Of a stretch of 64,000 bases of DNA, positions 33,601 to 41,247 are shown piece by piece. The notes below the pieces were generated by a model. That model was not told the origin of the DNA and ran no database searches. It was given only the letters and a program-made list of their open reading frames with translations. This DNA is from Mycolicibacterium septicum DSM 44393. GTDB taxonomy: Bacteria; Actinomycetota; Actinomycetes; Mycobacteriales; Mycobacteriaceae. How positions within the stretch are numbered: position 1 is the first letter of the stretch; each line of letters starts with the position of its first letter. Both the position numbers and the translations under genes were made by a program. The DNA lies in NCBI RefSeq assembly GCF_000455325.1, contig NZ_HG322952.1, positions 936,657 through 1,000,656 on the forward strand, in the 5' to 3' direction.

Positions 33601-34070
33601 CGCCGGACAGCAGAGTGGAAGCGATCTCGGCCCTGCTCGTCACGAGCGCCGATCTGATGTGGCGACACCTCGCCGACCGCGAAGGCCTCAGCGCGAGCGC
33701 GACGCTCGTCCTGGTGCGCCTCAACCGGCAGGGCCCCATGCGGGTTACGGCGCTGGCCGAGGCCGAAGGTGCGAGCCAGTCCGGAATGACGCAGCTCGTG
33801 CAGCGGATGGAGCAGCAGGGGCTGGTGGAACGGTGCGACGATCCCGACGACGGACGGGCATGCCTGGTCAAGGTCGGGGAAGGAGGCCGGCAGCTGTGGG
33901 ATGAGCGCGCCGACATCCGCAAGCAGCGCATCGCCACGCTCCTGGCCGGACTGTCCGACGACGACCAGGTGACCCTGTGGCTCGCCGCACAGGTCGCGGC
34001 GCGACTGCTCGACCAGATGCGCGAGATCGCCGATACGCCGGCAGGCACCGAATCCGAGGGCGTTGCCTGA
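33591..34070 (+). CDS. MarR-family transcription regulator
   Basis: This 159-residue protein has the MarR winged helix: VLVRLNRQGPMRVTALAEAEG, recognition helix ASQSGMTQLVQRMEQQGLVER and wing DPDDGRACLVKV. GTG 33591 is used because the ATG at 33571 runs into a stop after seven codons. Its divergence from mmpS-mmpL and the shared ATATCGC element suggest that it represses the exporter and itself. It is unlike Rv0678, the MmpS5/L5 regulator, at sequence level as I recall it. Confidence 0.88.
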   Translation: MSDTPDSRVEAISALLVTSADLMWRHLADREGLSASATLVLVRLNRQGPMRVTALAEAEGASQSGMTQLVQRMEQQGLVERCDDPDDGRACLVKVGEGGRQLWDERADIRKQRIATLLAGLSDDDQVTLWLAAQVAARLLDQMREIADTPAGTESEGVA

Positions 34071-34134
34071 TCGGACAGTCGCCGAGACCATCGTCTTCCG
34101 CCAGAGTTCGAACCAACCCGGTAGGAGTGGAGTC

Positions 34135-35021
34135 ATGAAGATCGGATTCATCGGCCTGGGCAACATGGGTGCGGCCATGGCCGCCAACCTGCTCAAGGCG
34201 GGACACGAGGTCACCGCGTACAACCGCTCCCCCGACAAGGTGACCGCACTGGCCGCCCAGGGGGCACGACCGGCAGCGTCGGTGGCCGACGCCTGCCGGG
34301 GCGACGTCGTCGTCACCATGCTGGCCAACGACGACGCGGTGCAGGCGGTGACATTCGGCGACGACGGCATCCTCGCCTCGCTGCCCGAAGGCGCCATCCA
34401 TGTCTCGTCGTCGACTGTCAGCACCGCCCTGACCGAACGCCTCACCGAAGCCCATGCCACGGCGGGCCAGGGTTTCGTGGCCGCCCCGGTGTTCGGCAGG
34501 CCCGAGGCCGCCGCGGCAGCGAAGTTGTTCGTCGTGACGGCCGGCGCCCCGGCGGCGGTCGATAAGGTGTCGCCGATTTTCGATGCCATCGGGCAGCGCA
34601 CATTCGTCCTCGGCGAGGAACCGCAAGCCGCGAACCTCGTCAAGATCAGCGGCAACTTCCTGATCGCCTCGGTGATCGAATCCCTGGGTGAGGCAATGGC
34701 TCTCGTGAGCAAGGCGGGGGTGGACAAGCAGCAGTACCTGGAACTGCTGACCTCGACGTTGTTCGACGCCCCCGTGTACCGCACCTACGGCGGGCTGCTG
34801 GCCCGCGAGGAATTCACCCCGGCCGGGTTCGCCGCCACCCTGGGCCTCAAGGACGTCAAGCTGGCGCTGAGTGCGGGCGAGGAGCTACAGGTGCCGCTTC
34901 CCGTCGCGAGCCTGCTGCGTGATCGTTTCCTCACGCTGCTGGCCACCGGCGCGCCGAGTTGGACTGGTCGGCGGTGGGTGCGCTCAGCGCGTGGGAGGCC
35001 GGAGCGGACCACCCCGCCTAG
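34135..35021 (+). pseudogene. 3-hydroxyisobutyrate dehydrogenase-like gene with late frameshift
   Basis: The reading from ATG 34135 gives a normal beta-hydroxyacid dehydrogenase: GFIGLGNMGAAMA, the APVFGRPEAA substrate segment, the Lys in NLVKISGNFL, and the C-terminal helical domain to LLATG. After about 34948 the frame turns into Arg/Pro-rich nonsense ending at 35058. In the neighbouring frame the expected tail ELDWSAVGALSAWEAG follows, ending at TAG 35019-35021. One base is missing within GGCGCGCC (34948-34955). Only the last ~22 residues are affected, so the protein might still fold. The intact form would be 295 residues. It follows the marR gene and may share its transcript. Confidence 0.75.
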
Positions 35022-35088
35022 AAACGCGTCAGCGCCGAGGATTGCGGCCACATGGTGACCGCCATCCTCGGCGCAACGGCTTTCCGAT

Positions 35089-35934
35089 CTAGTCGGCGGC
35101 GACCACGCCGCGCAGTCCGTCGACGCCGTACAGCGGTTCCAGCATCCCCGAGATGTCGGGGCCGCGGCGCAGGGCGTGCCCGCCGTCGACACCGATGGCC
35201 TGACCGGTGATCCAGCCCGCGGCGTCGCTGAGGAGGAACACGGCCAGGTTGGCGATGTCCTCGACCTCACCGAAGCGCGGCATCGGCGTGCAGGCCTCGT
35301 AGTCGTCGCGGGCCGCCGGGAGTTCGAAGACGGGACCGACCATCTCGGTGCGGGTCAAGCCGGGCCGAATGCTGTTGAACCGCACCGAGGACGGCCCGAG
35401 CTCGTCGGCGGCCAGTTTGAGCAGATGGTCGAACGCCGCCTTGCTCACGCCGTATGCGCCGAACCACCGATGGGTGTTGCTCGACGCGATCGAGGAGATG
35501 CCGACGAACGAACCGCCACCACCACGGACCATCTCCCGGCCCGCGTGCTTGATCAGGTACATCGTGCCGTTGACGTTGAGATCGACGGTCTGGCGCCACA
35601 GTTCGGAGTCGATCTGCGTGATCGGACCGATGGTCAGCGAACCACCGGCACTGTGGACCACACCGTGCAGCTGGCCGTGCCAGGCAGTGGCCGCATCGAC
35701 CGCGCGGCGAACCTCGTCCTCGTTGGTCACGTCGGCGGGTTCGTACCGCACCGATCCGGGCCCCTGCGCCGCGAGTTCGTCGGCGGCCGCGCTCAGCTTG
35801 TCGGCATTGCGCCCGATCAGCAGGGCGTTACCGCCGGCCGCGACGATGCCGGCCGCGGCACCCTTGCCGATGCCGCTACCGCCACCGGTGACCAGGTAGG
35901 TGCGATCCTTCAACGACAGTTCCATTTGCGTCAT
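35089..35934 (-). CDS. Short-chain dehydrogenase/reductase
   Basis: This 281-residue SDR has TGGGSGIGKG, a HSAGG variant of the NNAG motif, Ser in GISSIASS and catalytic YGVSK, ending in VDGGHALRRGP plus a C-terminal extension (ISGMLEPLYGVDGLRG). It lies 2 bases after the crotonase-like gene and so is the second gene of a leftward pair. A role in lipid or steroid CoA metabolism is inferred from that partner; the substrate is unknown. Confidence 0.85.
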   Translation of the reverse strand: MTQMELSLKDRTYLVTGGGSGIGKGAAAGIVAAGGNALLIGRNADKLSAAADELAAQGPGSVRYEPADVTNEDEVRRAVDAATAWHGQLHGVVHSAGGSLTIGPITQIDSELWRQTVDLNVNGTMYLIKHAGREMVRGGGGSFVGISSIASSNTHRWFGAYGVSKAAFDHLLKLAADELGPSSVRFNSIRPGLTRTEMVGPVFELPAARDDYEACTPMPRFGEVEDIANLAVFLLSDAAGWITGQAIGVDGGHALRRGPDISGMLEPLYGVDGLRGVVAAD

Positions 35935-35936
35935 CC

Positions 35937-36845
35937 TTATGGTGTATCTCGCCGGGCCGGTTTCGGGGCCCCCAGCGTCCGCCAGTCGGGAACATCGGGT
36001 GGCATACCCACCGGCCAGCGGTTCTCGTTGGCCGACGCCCAGTGCGCGTGCCCGAGTTCGTGAATGTGGAACGCATGGCGCAGCGCTTCGGTGAAGCCCA
36101 TCGCGTCGCTGGCCGCGTTGACAGAATCCTTGATCAGCAAGGCCGCCATCGTCGGCCGCTCGGCGATGCGCCGCGCGAATTCCAGTGTCTTGTCTTCGAG
36201 TTCGTCGCGCGCGAAGACCTTGGACACCATGCCCAACCGGTACGCCTCATCGGCATCGATCGAATCACCGGTCAGCAGCAGCTCTTTGGCCTTGCGGGCG
36301 CCGAACTCCCACGGGTGGGCGTAGTACTCGACGCCCGGCATCCCCATCCGCACCCCGACGACGTCGCTGAACTTGGCGTCGTCGGCGGCCACGATCAGGT
36401 CGCAGGCCCAGATCAGCATCAGGGCCGCCGAGATCGCATTGCCCTGCACCTGGGCGATGGTGATCTTGCGTAGATCACGCCAGCGCCGGGTGTTCTCGAA
36501 GTAGAAGTGCCATTCCTGCAAGTAGGTCCGCTCGGTGACGCCGGCGGCGGTAGCACCGTGGGAACGGAAGGTCGGGTGCTGGGTCGGGCCCGGTGTGCGC
36601 TCGGCGAGGGCCTCTTCGGAACCGAGGTCATGGCCGGCCGAGAAGTTCTTCCCGCGCGCCGCCAGGATCACCACGCGGACCGCGTCATCGGCCTCGGCCC
36701 GGCCGAACGCCTCGTCGAGTTGCACCAGCAGGGTTCGGGACTGGGCGTTCTGCGCATTCGGACGGTTCAGCCAGATCCGGGCGATGCGTCCCTCATCGAG
36801 TGTCTCGTATTCGACCTGACGGGCCTCGTCGTCGGAACTGACCAT
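35937..36845 (-). CDS. Crotonase-fold (enoyl-CoA hydratase-like) protein lacking catalytic Glu pair
   Basis: This 302-residue protein has the crotonase core: RIARIWLNRPNAQNAQ, the first oxyanion element GKNFSAGHDL, the second QVQGNAISAAL, and CDLIVAADDAKF. Aligning by eye with classical hydratase, the first catalytic Glu (in GGGCELA) is Met here (SAALMLIW) and the second (in GQPEI) is Val (SDVVGV). Both acid/base residues are therefore absent, so it is probably not a simple hydratase. The insert WHFYFENTRRWRDLRK is typical of a mycobacterial subgroup. A four-repeat PhoP-like array starts 69 bp upstream of its ATG. Confidence 0.82.
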   Translation of the reverse strand: MVSSDDEARQVEYETLDEGRIARIWLNRPNAQNAQSRTLLVQLDEAFGRAEADDAVRVVILAARGKNFSAGHDLGSEEALAERTPGPTQHPTFRSHGATAAGVTERTYLQEWHFYFENTRRWRDLRKITIAQVQGNAISAALMLIWACDLIVAADDAKFSDVVGVRMGMPGVEYYAHPWEFGARKAKELLLTGDSIDADEAYRLGMVSKVFARDELEDKTLEFARRIAERPTMAALLIKDSVNAASDAMGFTEALRHAFHIHELGHAHWASANENRWPVGMPPDVPDWRTLGAPKPARRDTP

Positions 36846-36913
36846 TTCGGACCACCTCTTAGGCAGGGTAAGTAAGTAACGAACTGCACATTACGTGTAT
36901 CGCGTAACCGAGC

Positions 36914-36953
36914 TCACACCGGGATCACAGCTACCATGCAGCCGCTTCACAGC
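36914..36953 (+). promoter_or_regulatory. Four-repeat PhoP-box-like array
   Basis: TCACACC (36914), TCACAGC (36925), ATGCAGC (36936) and TCACAGC (36947) are separated by exactly 4 bp, giving a strict 11-bp period. The first, second and fourth match the remembered PhoP half-site TCACAGC at 6, 7 and 7 of 7 bases. The array lies between the crotonase-like gene (start 36845, leftward) and the secreted-protein genes (start 37113, rightward). The rest of the 267-bp gap holds a TAGGAT -10-like element at about 37014 and no gene. Confidence 0.65.
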
Positions 36954-37112
36954 AGAACGTGTGGCGCCGTCGGCACTACATCGTTCGCAGAGCTATTTTC
37001 CCTAGTAAAGGGTAGGATATCGACCACGGGACGACATCACCGACAACCGTCGTCAGACCACCGCGGCCGGGGTCCAGCAAACCTTTTGAGGCCCTGAAGA
37101 GAAAGCAGCACA

Positions 37113-37499
37113 ATGGCCAACTCCCCGTTCATCGCGCGTCGCTTCGCCGTCGCGGCAGGCATTGCCGTGGCCATCGCTTCAGCCCCTGTCCTGACAGTTC
37201 TCGCGATGCCCGCGTCCGGCTCACTCGCCTCCTGCCCCAGCGGGGAAACCGAAGACACCTTCACCAACGTGTGCGTCCCGGACCTGGTCCCGAACTCGCC
37301 CAACGCGTTCAGCCCGACCGCAGGCAATCCGAACCTGCCCTCGGTGAATGTGCCCGACGGCGGCGGTTCGATCCCATGCACCGGCGCCAACTCGGGTGAG
37401 TGCATCGGCCTGGCCGAGGAGCAGCAGGCCGAAGGCCCGCAACCGGTTCCGCAGTCGACGGTCGGCAGCAGTCCGACCGTGCACGGCTCCATCGGCTGA
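37113..37499 (+). CDS. Small secreted four-Cys protein, family copy 1
   Basis: This 128-residue protein has an N-terminal signal peptide (RRFAVAAGIAVAIASAPVLTVLA) and a low-complexity mature part with four Cys: SCPSGETEDTF, NVCVPDLVPNSP, IPCTGANSGECIGLAEE, and the ending GPQPVPQSTVGSSPTV. The mature region is Pro/Gly/Ser-rich and probably extended. Two similar genes follow. From memory, mycobacterial relatives are labelled intersectin-EH binding protein Ibp1, but the NPF motif behind that name is not present here (NAFSP instead). It lies 160 bp downstream of the PhoP-like array. The function is unknown. Confidence 0.75.
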   Translation: MANSPFIARRFAVAAGIAVAIASAPVLTVLAMPASGSLASCPSGETEDTFTNVCVPDLVPNSPNAFSPTAGNPNLPSVNVPDGGGSIPCTGANSGECIGLAEEQQAEGPQPVPQSTVGSSPTVHGSIG

Positions 37500-37534
37500 T
37501 ACAGCCCCACCGCAGAGACCGCACAGTAAACCCC

Positions 37535-37553
37535 CAGCAGTCCTAGACTGCTG
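37535..37553. promoter_or_regulatory. Hairpin just before the second family copy
   Basis: CAGCAGTC-CTA-GACTGCTG is a perfect 8-bp inverted repeat ending 2 bases before the GTG start at 37556. It occupies the place of the ribosome site, so it could be an operator or an RNA hairpin controlling translation. Confidence 0.5.
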
Positions 37554-37555
37554 AC

Positions 37556-37894
37556 GTGAAATCACGTGTTGCGCCCGTCGTGCTGTCCGTCGCCGGCGCC
37601 GGCTGTGCACTGTCCTTGTGGCTGGGTGCGCCGGCCGCACACGCGGCGTGTACTTCCGGCGAGGAAGAAGACGTCTACACGACCACCTGCACGCCATTCC
37701 TGGTGCCGAATTCACCGTCGCCGTTCAGCGGAATCCCCGGCAATCCGGATTTGCCGGCAGTGAACCTCCCCGGCGGAGGCGGAGCCATCCCTTGCACAGG
37801 CCACAATGCCGGCGAATGCATCGGACTGGCCGAGGAGGACGAGGCCGAAGGGCCACAACCAATTCCGCGGTCAACAATCAGCGCCAGTCCGTAG
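37556..37894 (+). CDS. Small secreted four-Cys protein, family copy 2
   Basis: This 112-residue paralogue of the gene at 37113 has a shorter signal (VVLSVAGAGCALSLWLGAPAAHA) and the same mature motifs: ACTSGEEEDVY, TTCTPFLVPNSPSPFSG, GNPDLPAVN, IPCTGHNAGECIGLAEE and GPQPIPRSTISASP. All four Cys are kept. GTG 37556 is the start; no clear ribosome site is visible because a hairpin occupies that position. Divergence from its neighbours is considerable outside the motifs, so the duplication is old. Confidence 0.72.
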   Translation: MKSRVAPVVLSVAGAGCALSLWLGAPAAHAACTSGEEEDVYTTTCTPFLVPNSPSPFSGIPGNPDLPAVNLPGGGGAIPCTGHNAGECIGLAEEDEAEGPQPIPRSTISASP

Positions 37895-37924
37895 CAGTTT
37901 GGGGCGGTTTCCCAGCCAACTCGT

Positions 37925-37941
37925 AGATCTGATGCAGATCT
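37925..37941. promoter_or_regulatory. Inverted repeat between family copies 2 and 3
   Basis: AGATCTG-ATG-CAGATCT is a perfect 7-bp inverted repeat 30 bases after the stop of copy 2 and 61 before copy 3. It may be an operator or a short terminator. A lone TCACAGC follows at 37943. Confidence 0.4.
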
Positions 37942-38002
37942 CTCACAGCATCCATAGAATCCCACTCAACAAAACAATCGAATACCTAGAGAAAGCGTGA
38001 CG

Positions 38003-38392
38003 ATGGCGACCTTCCCGATCTCGATGCGACGACTGATCTTTGCCGGCGGATTTGCACTCGCTGCGGCCGCCGCCCCAGCGATCGCCGCGTTCTCCGTACC
38101 CGTGTCTTCCGGCCCGGCGATCGCCTGCCCGACGGGCGAAGAGGAAGACCTCTACAGCGGCGCATGCGTCCCGCACACCGTGCCGAACTCCCCCGCACCA
38201 TTCAGCGCCACCCCGGCCAACCCTGACCTGCCCTCGGTGAACGTGCCCGGCGGCGGCGGCTCCATCCCGTGCACCGGCGCCAACTCGGGCGAGTGCATCG
38301 GCCTGGCCGAGGAACAGCAGGCTCAGGGACCGCAGCCGGTGCCGGAGTCGACCGTCGGCAGCAGCCCGACTGTGCACGGTTCCATCGGCTGA
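38003..38392 (+). CDS. Small secreted four-Cys protein, family copy 3
   Basis: This 129-residue paralogue has the signal MRRLIFAGGFALAAAAAPAIAAF and mature motifs ACPTGEEEDLY, GACVPHTVPNSPAPFSA, ANPDLPSVNVPGGGGSIPC and GECIGLAEEQQAQGPQPVP, ending STVGSSPTVHGSIG as copy 1 does. Copies 1 and 3 are closest to each other. ATG 38003 is preferred because MA- aligns with copy 1 and GAGAAAG lies upstream; GTG 37997 in the same frame is an alternative. Confidence 0.75.
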   Translation: MATFPISMRRLIFAGGFALAAAAAPAIAAFSVPVSSGPAIACPTGEEEDLYSGACVPHTVPNSPAPFSATPANPDLPSVNVPGGGGSIPCTGANSGECIGLAEEQQAQGPQPVPESTVGSSPTVHGSIG

Positions 38393-38437
38393 TGGCGTGA
38401 GGCGACCGGGGCCCTCCCGGTCGCATACAGTTGTGTC

Positions 38438-38602
38438 ATGCCTGCGAAAACTGATACCGCCGAGATCGACGACGTCGAACCGCTCGCCGACAGCACTGCC
38501 AGCCAGGCCCGTCGCGTCGTGGCGACCTACGCCACCGACGCCGACGAGTGCCGGATGTTTCTGTCCATGCTCGGCATTGGGCCCTCGAAAACCGAGGCGT
38601 AA
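38438..38602 (+). CDS. Small conserved protein upstream of otsA, Rv3489-type
   Basis: This 54-residue protein (MPAKTDTAEIDDVEPLADS, ending FLSMLGIGPSKTEA) lies directly before otsA; its TAA is followed at once by the otsA GTG. M. tuberculosis has a 54-residue gene (Rv3489) in the same place, as I recall. It has no signal or membrane segment and its function is unknown; coupling to OtsA suggests a regulatory or accessory role. Confidence 0.75.
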   Translation: MPAKTDTAEIDDVEPLADSTASQARRVVATYATDADECRMFLSMLGIGPSKTEA

Positions 38603-40054
38603 GTGAGTCCGGAGGGCGGCCCCGAGGCCGCCTCCGGTAACTCCGACTTCGTCGTGGTGGCCAATCGGCTGCCCATCGACATGGAGCGGTTGCCGGATGG
38701 CAGCACGACTTGGAAGCGCAGCCCCGGCGGACTGGTAACCGCACTGGAACCGCTGCTGCGTAAACGGCGCGGCGCGTGGATCGGCTGGGCCGGCGTCCCC
38801 GACAGCGGCGAAGAGCCCATCGTCGAGGACGGCGTGCAGCTCTACCCCGTGGAACTGTCCGCGCAGGACGTCGCGGACTACTACGAGGGGTTCTCGAACG
38901 CCACCCTGTGGCCGCTCTACCACGACCTCATCGTCAAACCCGTCTACCACCGCAAGTGGTGGGACAGCTACGTCGACGTGAACCGGCGTTTCGCCGAGGC
39001 CACGGCGCGGGCCGCCGCGCCCGGTGCCACGGTCTGGATCCAGGACTATCAGCTGCAGCTCGTCCCCAAGATGCTGCGCATGCTGCGTCCCGACGTCACC
39101 ATCGGTTTCTTTCTGCACATCCCCTTCCCGCCGGTCGAGCTGTTCATGCAGATGCCGTGGCGCACCGAGATCGTGGAGGGCCTGCTCGGAGCCGATCTGG
39201 TCGGGTTCCACCTGGCCGGGGGTGCACAGAACTTCCTGGTCCTGGCCCGCCGCCTGGTCGGGGCCAACACCTCGCGCGCCTCGATCGGCGTCCGCTCACG
39301 CTTCGGCGAGATCTCCTACGGATTCCGCACGGTCAAGGTCGGGGCGTTCCCCATCTCGATCGATTCGGCCGATCTGGACGCCAAGGCCCGCAACCGCGCG
39401 ATCCGGCAGCGGGCCCGACAGATCCGCGCCGAGCTCGGCAACCCGCGCAAGATCCTGCTCGGCGTCGACCGGCTCGACTACACCAAGGGCATCGACGTCC
39501 GCCTGCGCGCGTTTACCGAACTGCTCGAAGAGGACCGGATCAAACGCGACGACACCGTCCTGGTCCAGCTGGCCACACCGAGCCGCGAGCGGGTCGAGAG
39601 CTACATCGCGATGCGCGAGGACATCGAACGTCAGGTCGGGCACATCAACGGTGAATACGGGGAGGTCGGGCACCCGTTGGTGCACTACCTGCACCGGCCG
39701 GTGCCCCGGGACGAGCTCATCGCGTTCTTCGTCGCGGCCGACGTCATGCTGGTCACCCCGCTGCGCGACGGGATGAACCTGGTGGCCAAGGAGTACGTGG
39801 CCTGCCGCAGTGACCTCGGCGGCGCGTTGGTGCTGTCCGAGTTCACCGGTGCGGCAGCTGAGTTGCGTCAGGCCTATCTGACCAACCCGCACGATCTCGA
39901 GGGCGTCAAGGACGCGATCGAGGCGGCACTGGAGCAGAGCCCCGAGGAGGGCAGGCGCCGGATGCGGGCGCTGCGCCGCCAGGTGCTGGCCCACGACGTG
40001 GACCGGTGGGCACGCGCCTTCCTGGACGCCCTCGCTCAATCCAAATCGGGCTGA
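38603..40054 (+). CDS. otsA: Trehalose-6-phosphate synthase OtsA
   Basis: This 483-residue GT20 glycosyltransferase has the family landmarks DFVVVANRLPID, SPGGLVTALEP, WIQDYQLQLVPKMLR, FFLHIPFPP, LLGADLVGFHL, LLGVDRLDYTKGI and the C-terminal DGMNLVAKEYVACR nucleotide-sugar site. It makes trehalose-6-phosphate from glucose-6-phosphate and a nucleotide-activated glucose; trehalose feeds mycolate carriers and stress protection. It starts at GTG 38603 and is convergent with the Mce-associated genes (6-base gap), as in M. tuberculosis Rv3490. Confidence 0.95.
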   Translation: MSPEGGPEAASGNSDFVVVANRLPIDMERLPDGSTTWKRSPGGLVTALEPLLRKRRGAWIGWAGVPDSGEEPIVEDGVQLYPVELSAQDVADYYEGFSNATLWPLYHDLIVKPVYHRKWWDSYVDVNRRFAEATARAAAPGATVWIQDYQLQLVPKMLRMLRPDVTIGFFLHIPFPPVELFMQMPWRTEIVEGLLGADLVGFHLAGGAQNFLVLARRLVGANTSRASIGVRSRFGEISYGFRTVKVGAFPISIDSADLDAKARNRAIRQRARQIRAELGNPRKILLGVDRLDYTKGIDVRLRAFTELLEEDRIKRDDTVLVQLATPSRERVESYIAMREDIERQVGHINGEYGEVGHPLVHYLHRPVPRDELIAFFVAADVMLVTPLRDGMNLVAKEYVACRSDLGGALVLSEFTGAAAELRQAYLTNPHDLEGVKDAIEAALEQSPEEGRRRMRALRRQVLAHDVDRWARAFLDALAQSKSG

Positions 40055-40060
40055 ATCAGG

Positions 40061-40546
40061 CTAGATCGGGTTGATCGCGTTGATCAGCCAGTCCCCGCCG
40101 ATCTTGCGGTAGTCGACGCGCAGCCGGCTGCCGTCATACAGCGGTTGGCGGGACTGGTCGGTCACCGTGCGGTTCATGTACACCAGCACCGATCCCGATT
40201 CGCGTTCCGCGGTCATCACACCGACGCCGACGACGCTGATCTGGACCACCAACTGACGCTTGCGCGCCTCGGGGATCACCTTGGCGGTGGCGTCCTGTTC
40301 GAACTTCTGGCGGAAGTCCGGGGCGAGCAGCGGATAGGTTTCCGACAAGCTGCGCTCGACGGTCTGATAGTCGTAGCCGAACACCTTCGGGATCTGGTCG
40401 GCCGCCACGACGGGCAACTCGGCCCGCGTGGTCTCCTGGCCGCGTTGCGTCACGCGGTTCCAGTAGAGCGAGCCACCGATACCGGCGAAGGCGACGAAGG
40501 CCACCGCCAGCACGCCGATCAGCAGGCCAGTGAGTTTAGAGCGCAT
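40061..40546 (-). CDS. Mce-associated membrane protein, Rv3492c-type
   Basis: This 161-residue protein has one N-terminal TM helix (LLIGVLAVAFVAFAGIGGSLYW) and an extracytoplasmic domain with a SnoaL-like pattern (YQTVERSLSETYPLLAPDFRQKFEQD, ending GDWLINAINPI). It is the last gene of the mce4 operon; its ATG shares one base with the upstream stop. Mce-associated proteins stabilise or assist the Mce complex, as the two from this operon are thought to do in M. tuberculosis. Confidence 0.85.
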   Translation of the reverse strand: MRSKLTGLLIGVLAVAFVAFAGIGGSLYWNRVTQRGQETTRAELPVVAADQIPKVFGYDYQTVERSLSETYPLLAPDFRQKFEQDATAKVIPEARKRQLVVQISVVGVGVMTAERESGSVLVYMNRTVTDQSRQPLYDGSRLRVDYRKIGGDWLINAINPI

Positions 40547-41247
40547 CAGTTTCCACCGTCGGGGTACTTGAGGTCGTATCCGGTCATGTGGCCGTTGTCG
40601 TCCTCGTGCACGATCACCCGCAACCGGTACGGACGGGTCGGAGAATTGACGCCGTCCATGTCGGCGACGGTGACGCGCACCGCGACCAGCACCGAAGCAT
40701 TCCCGGCGATCTCGTCCACCTTCTCCAGCGCTGCGCCGTTCACCACGGCTTCCGAGCTGGCCTTGGTGTCACGGAACAGTGCCTTGAGGTTGTCGGCGTT
40801 GTTGCCCTGGCTCATCATGTCGCGCAGCGGGCCACTCGTGCCGTCGATGAAGCGGCTGACGCTCTCGTCGATGGTGTCCTGGGTGTAGCTGAACATGTTG
40901 ATCACGGTCTGCTCGCCCGTGTCGACAAAGCGCTCGTTGCGGGCCTGCACATCGTCCACGGCCCGCTGCTGACCGAACATCACGTACCCGAGCACGCCCA
41001 GCGCCACGGTCCCCAGGCCGAGCGCCACGGCCGCCGCCAGCGCCACCAGCCTGCCGTGGGGACGCCGCCGGGGCGGCGCCTTCAGCGGCGTCAGCTTCGG
41101 CGCCTTGGCTGCCGTGGTGGTCGGTGAATCGACCACCACGGTGGTTGTGGTCGCGTCGCCGGCGGGCGCGGCCCCGGTCGGGCCGGCCGCCCTGGACGCG
41201 CGCCTACGCACCGGCCTCTGATTCGAGGCCGTTTCTTCCGTCATCAA
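40546..41247 (-). CDS. Mce-associated membrane protein, Rv3493c-type
   Basis: This 233-residue protein has a long basic/Ala-Thr-rich cytoplasmic N-terminus, a TM helix (LVALAAAVALGLGTVALGVLGYVMF) and an extracytoplasmic domain (FVDTGEQTVINMFSYTQDTIDESVSRF, ending GYDLKYPDGGN). It overlaps mce4F by 4 bp and the next Mce-associated gene by 1 bp. It belongs to the mce4 operon and probably acts with the Mce4 complex. Confidence 0.85.
   Translation of the reverse strand: MMTEETASNQRPVRRRASRAAGPTGAAPAGDATTTTVVVDSPTTTAAKAPKLTPLKAPPRRRPHGRLVALAAAVALGLGTVALGVLGYVMFGQQRAVDDVQARNERFVDTGEQTVINMFSYTQDTIDESVSRFIDGTSGPLRDMMSQGNNADNLKALFRDTKASSEAVVNGAALEKVDEIAGNASVLVAVRVTVADMDGVNSPTRPYRLRVIVHEDDNGHMTGYDLKYPDGGN

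Noticed and set aside
37113..37894. Naming the small secreted proteins intersectin-EH binding proteins
   Set aside because: The NPF motif that name depends on is absent; the pattern here is NAFSP or SPFSG.
37943..37949. Single TCACAGC near secreted copy 3
   Set aside because: No second half-site at an 11-bp spacing on either side.
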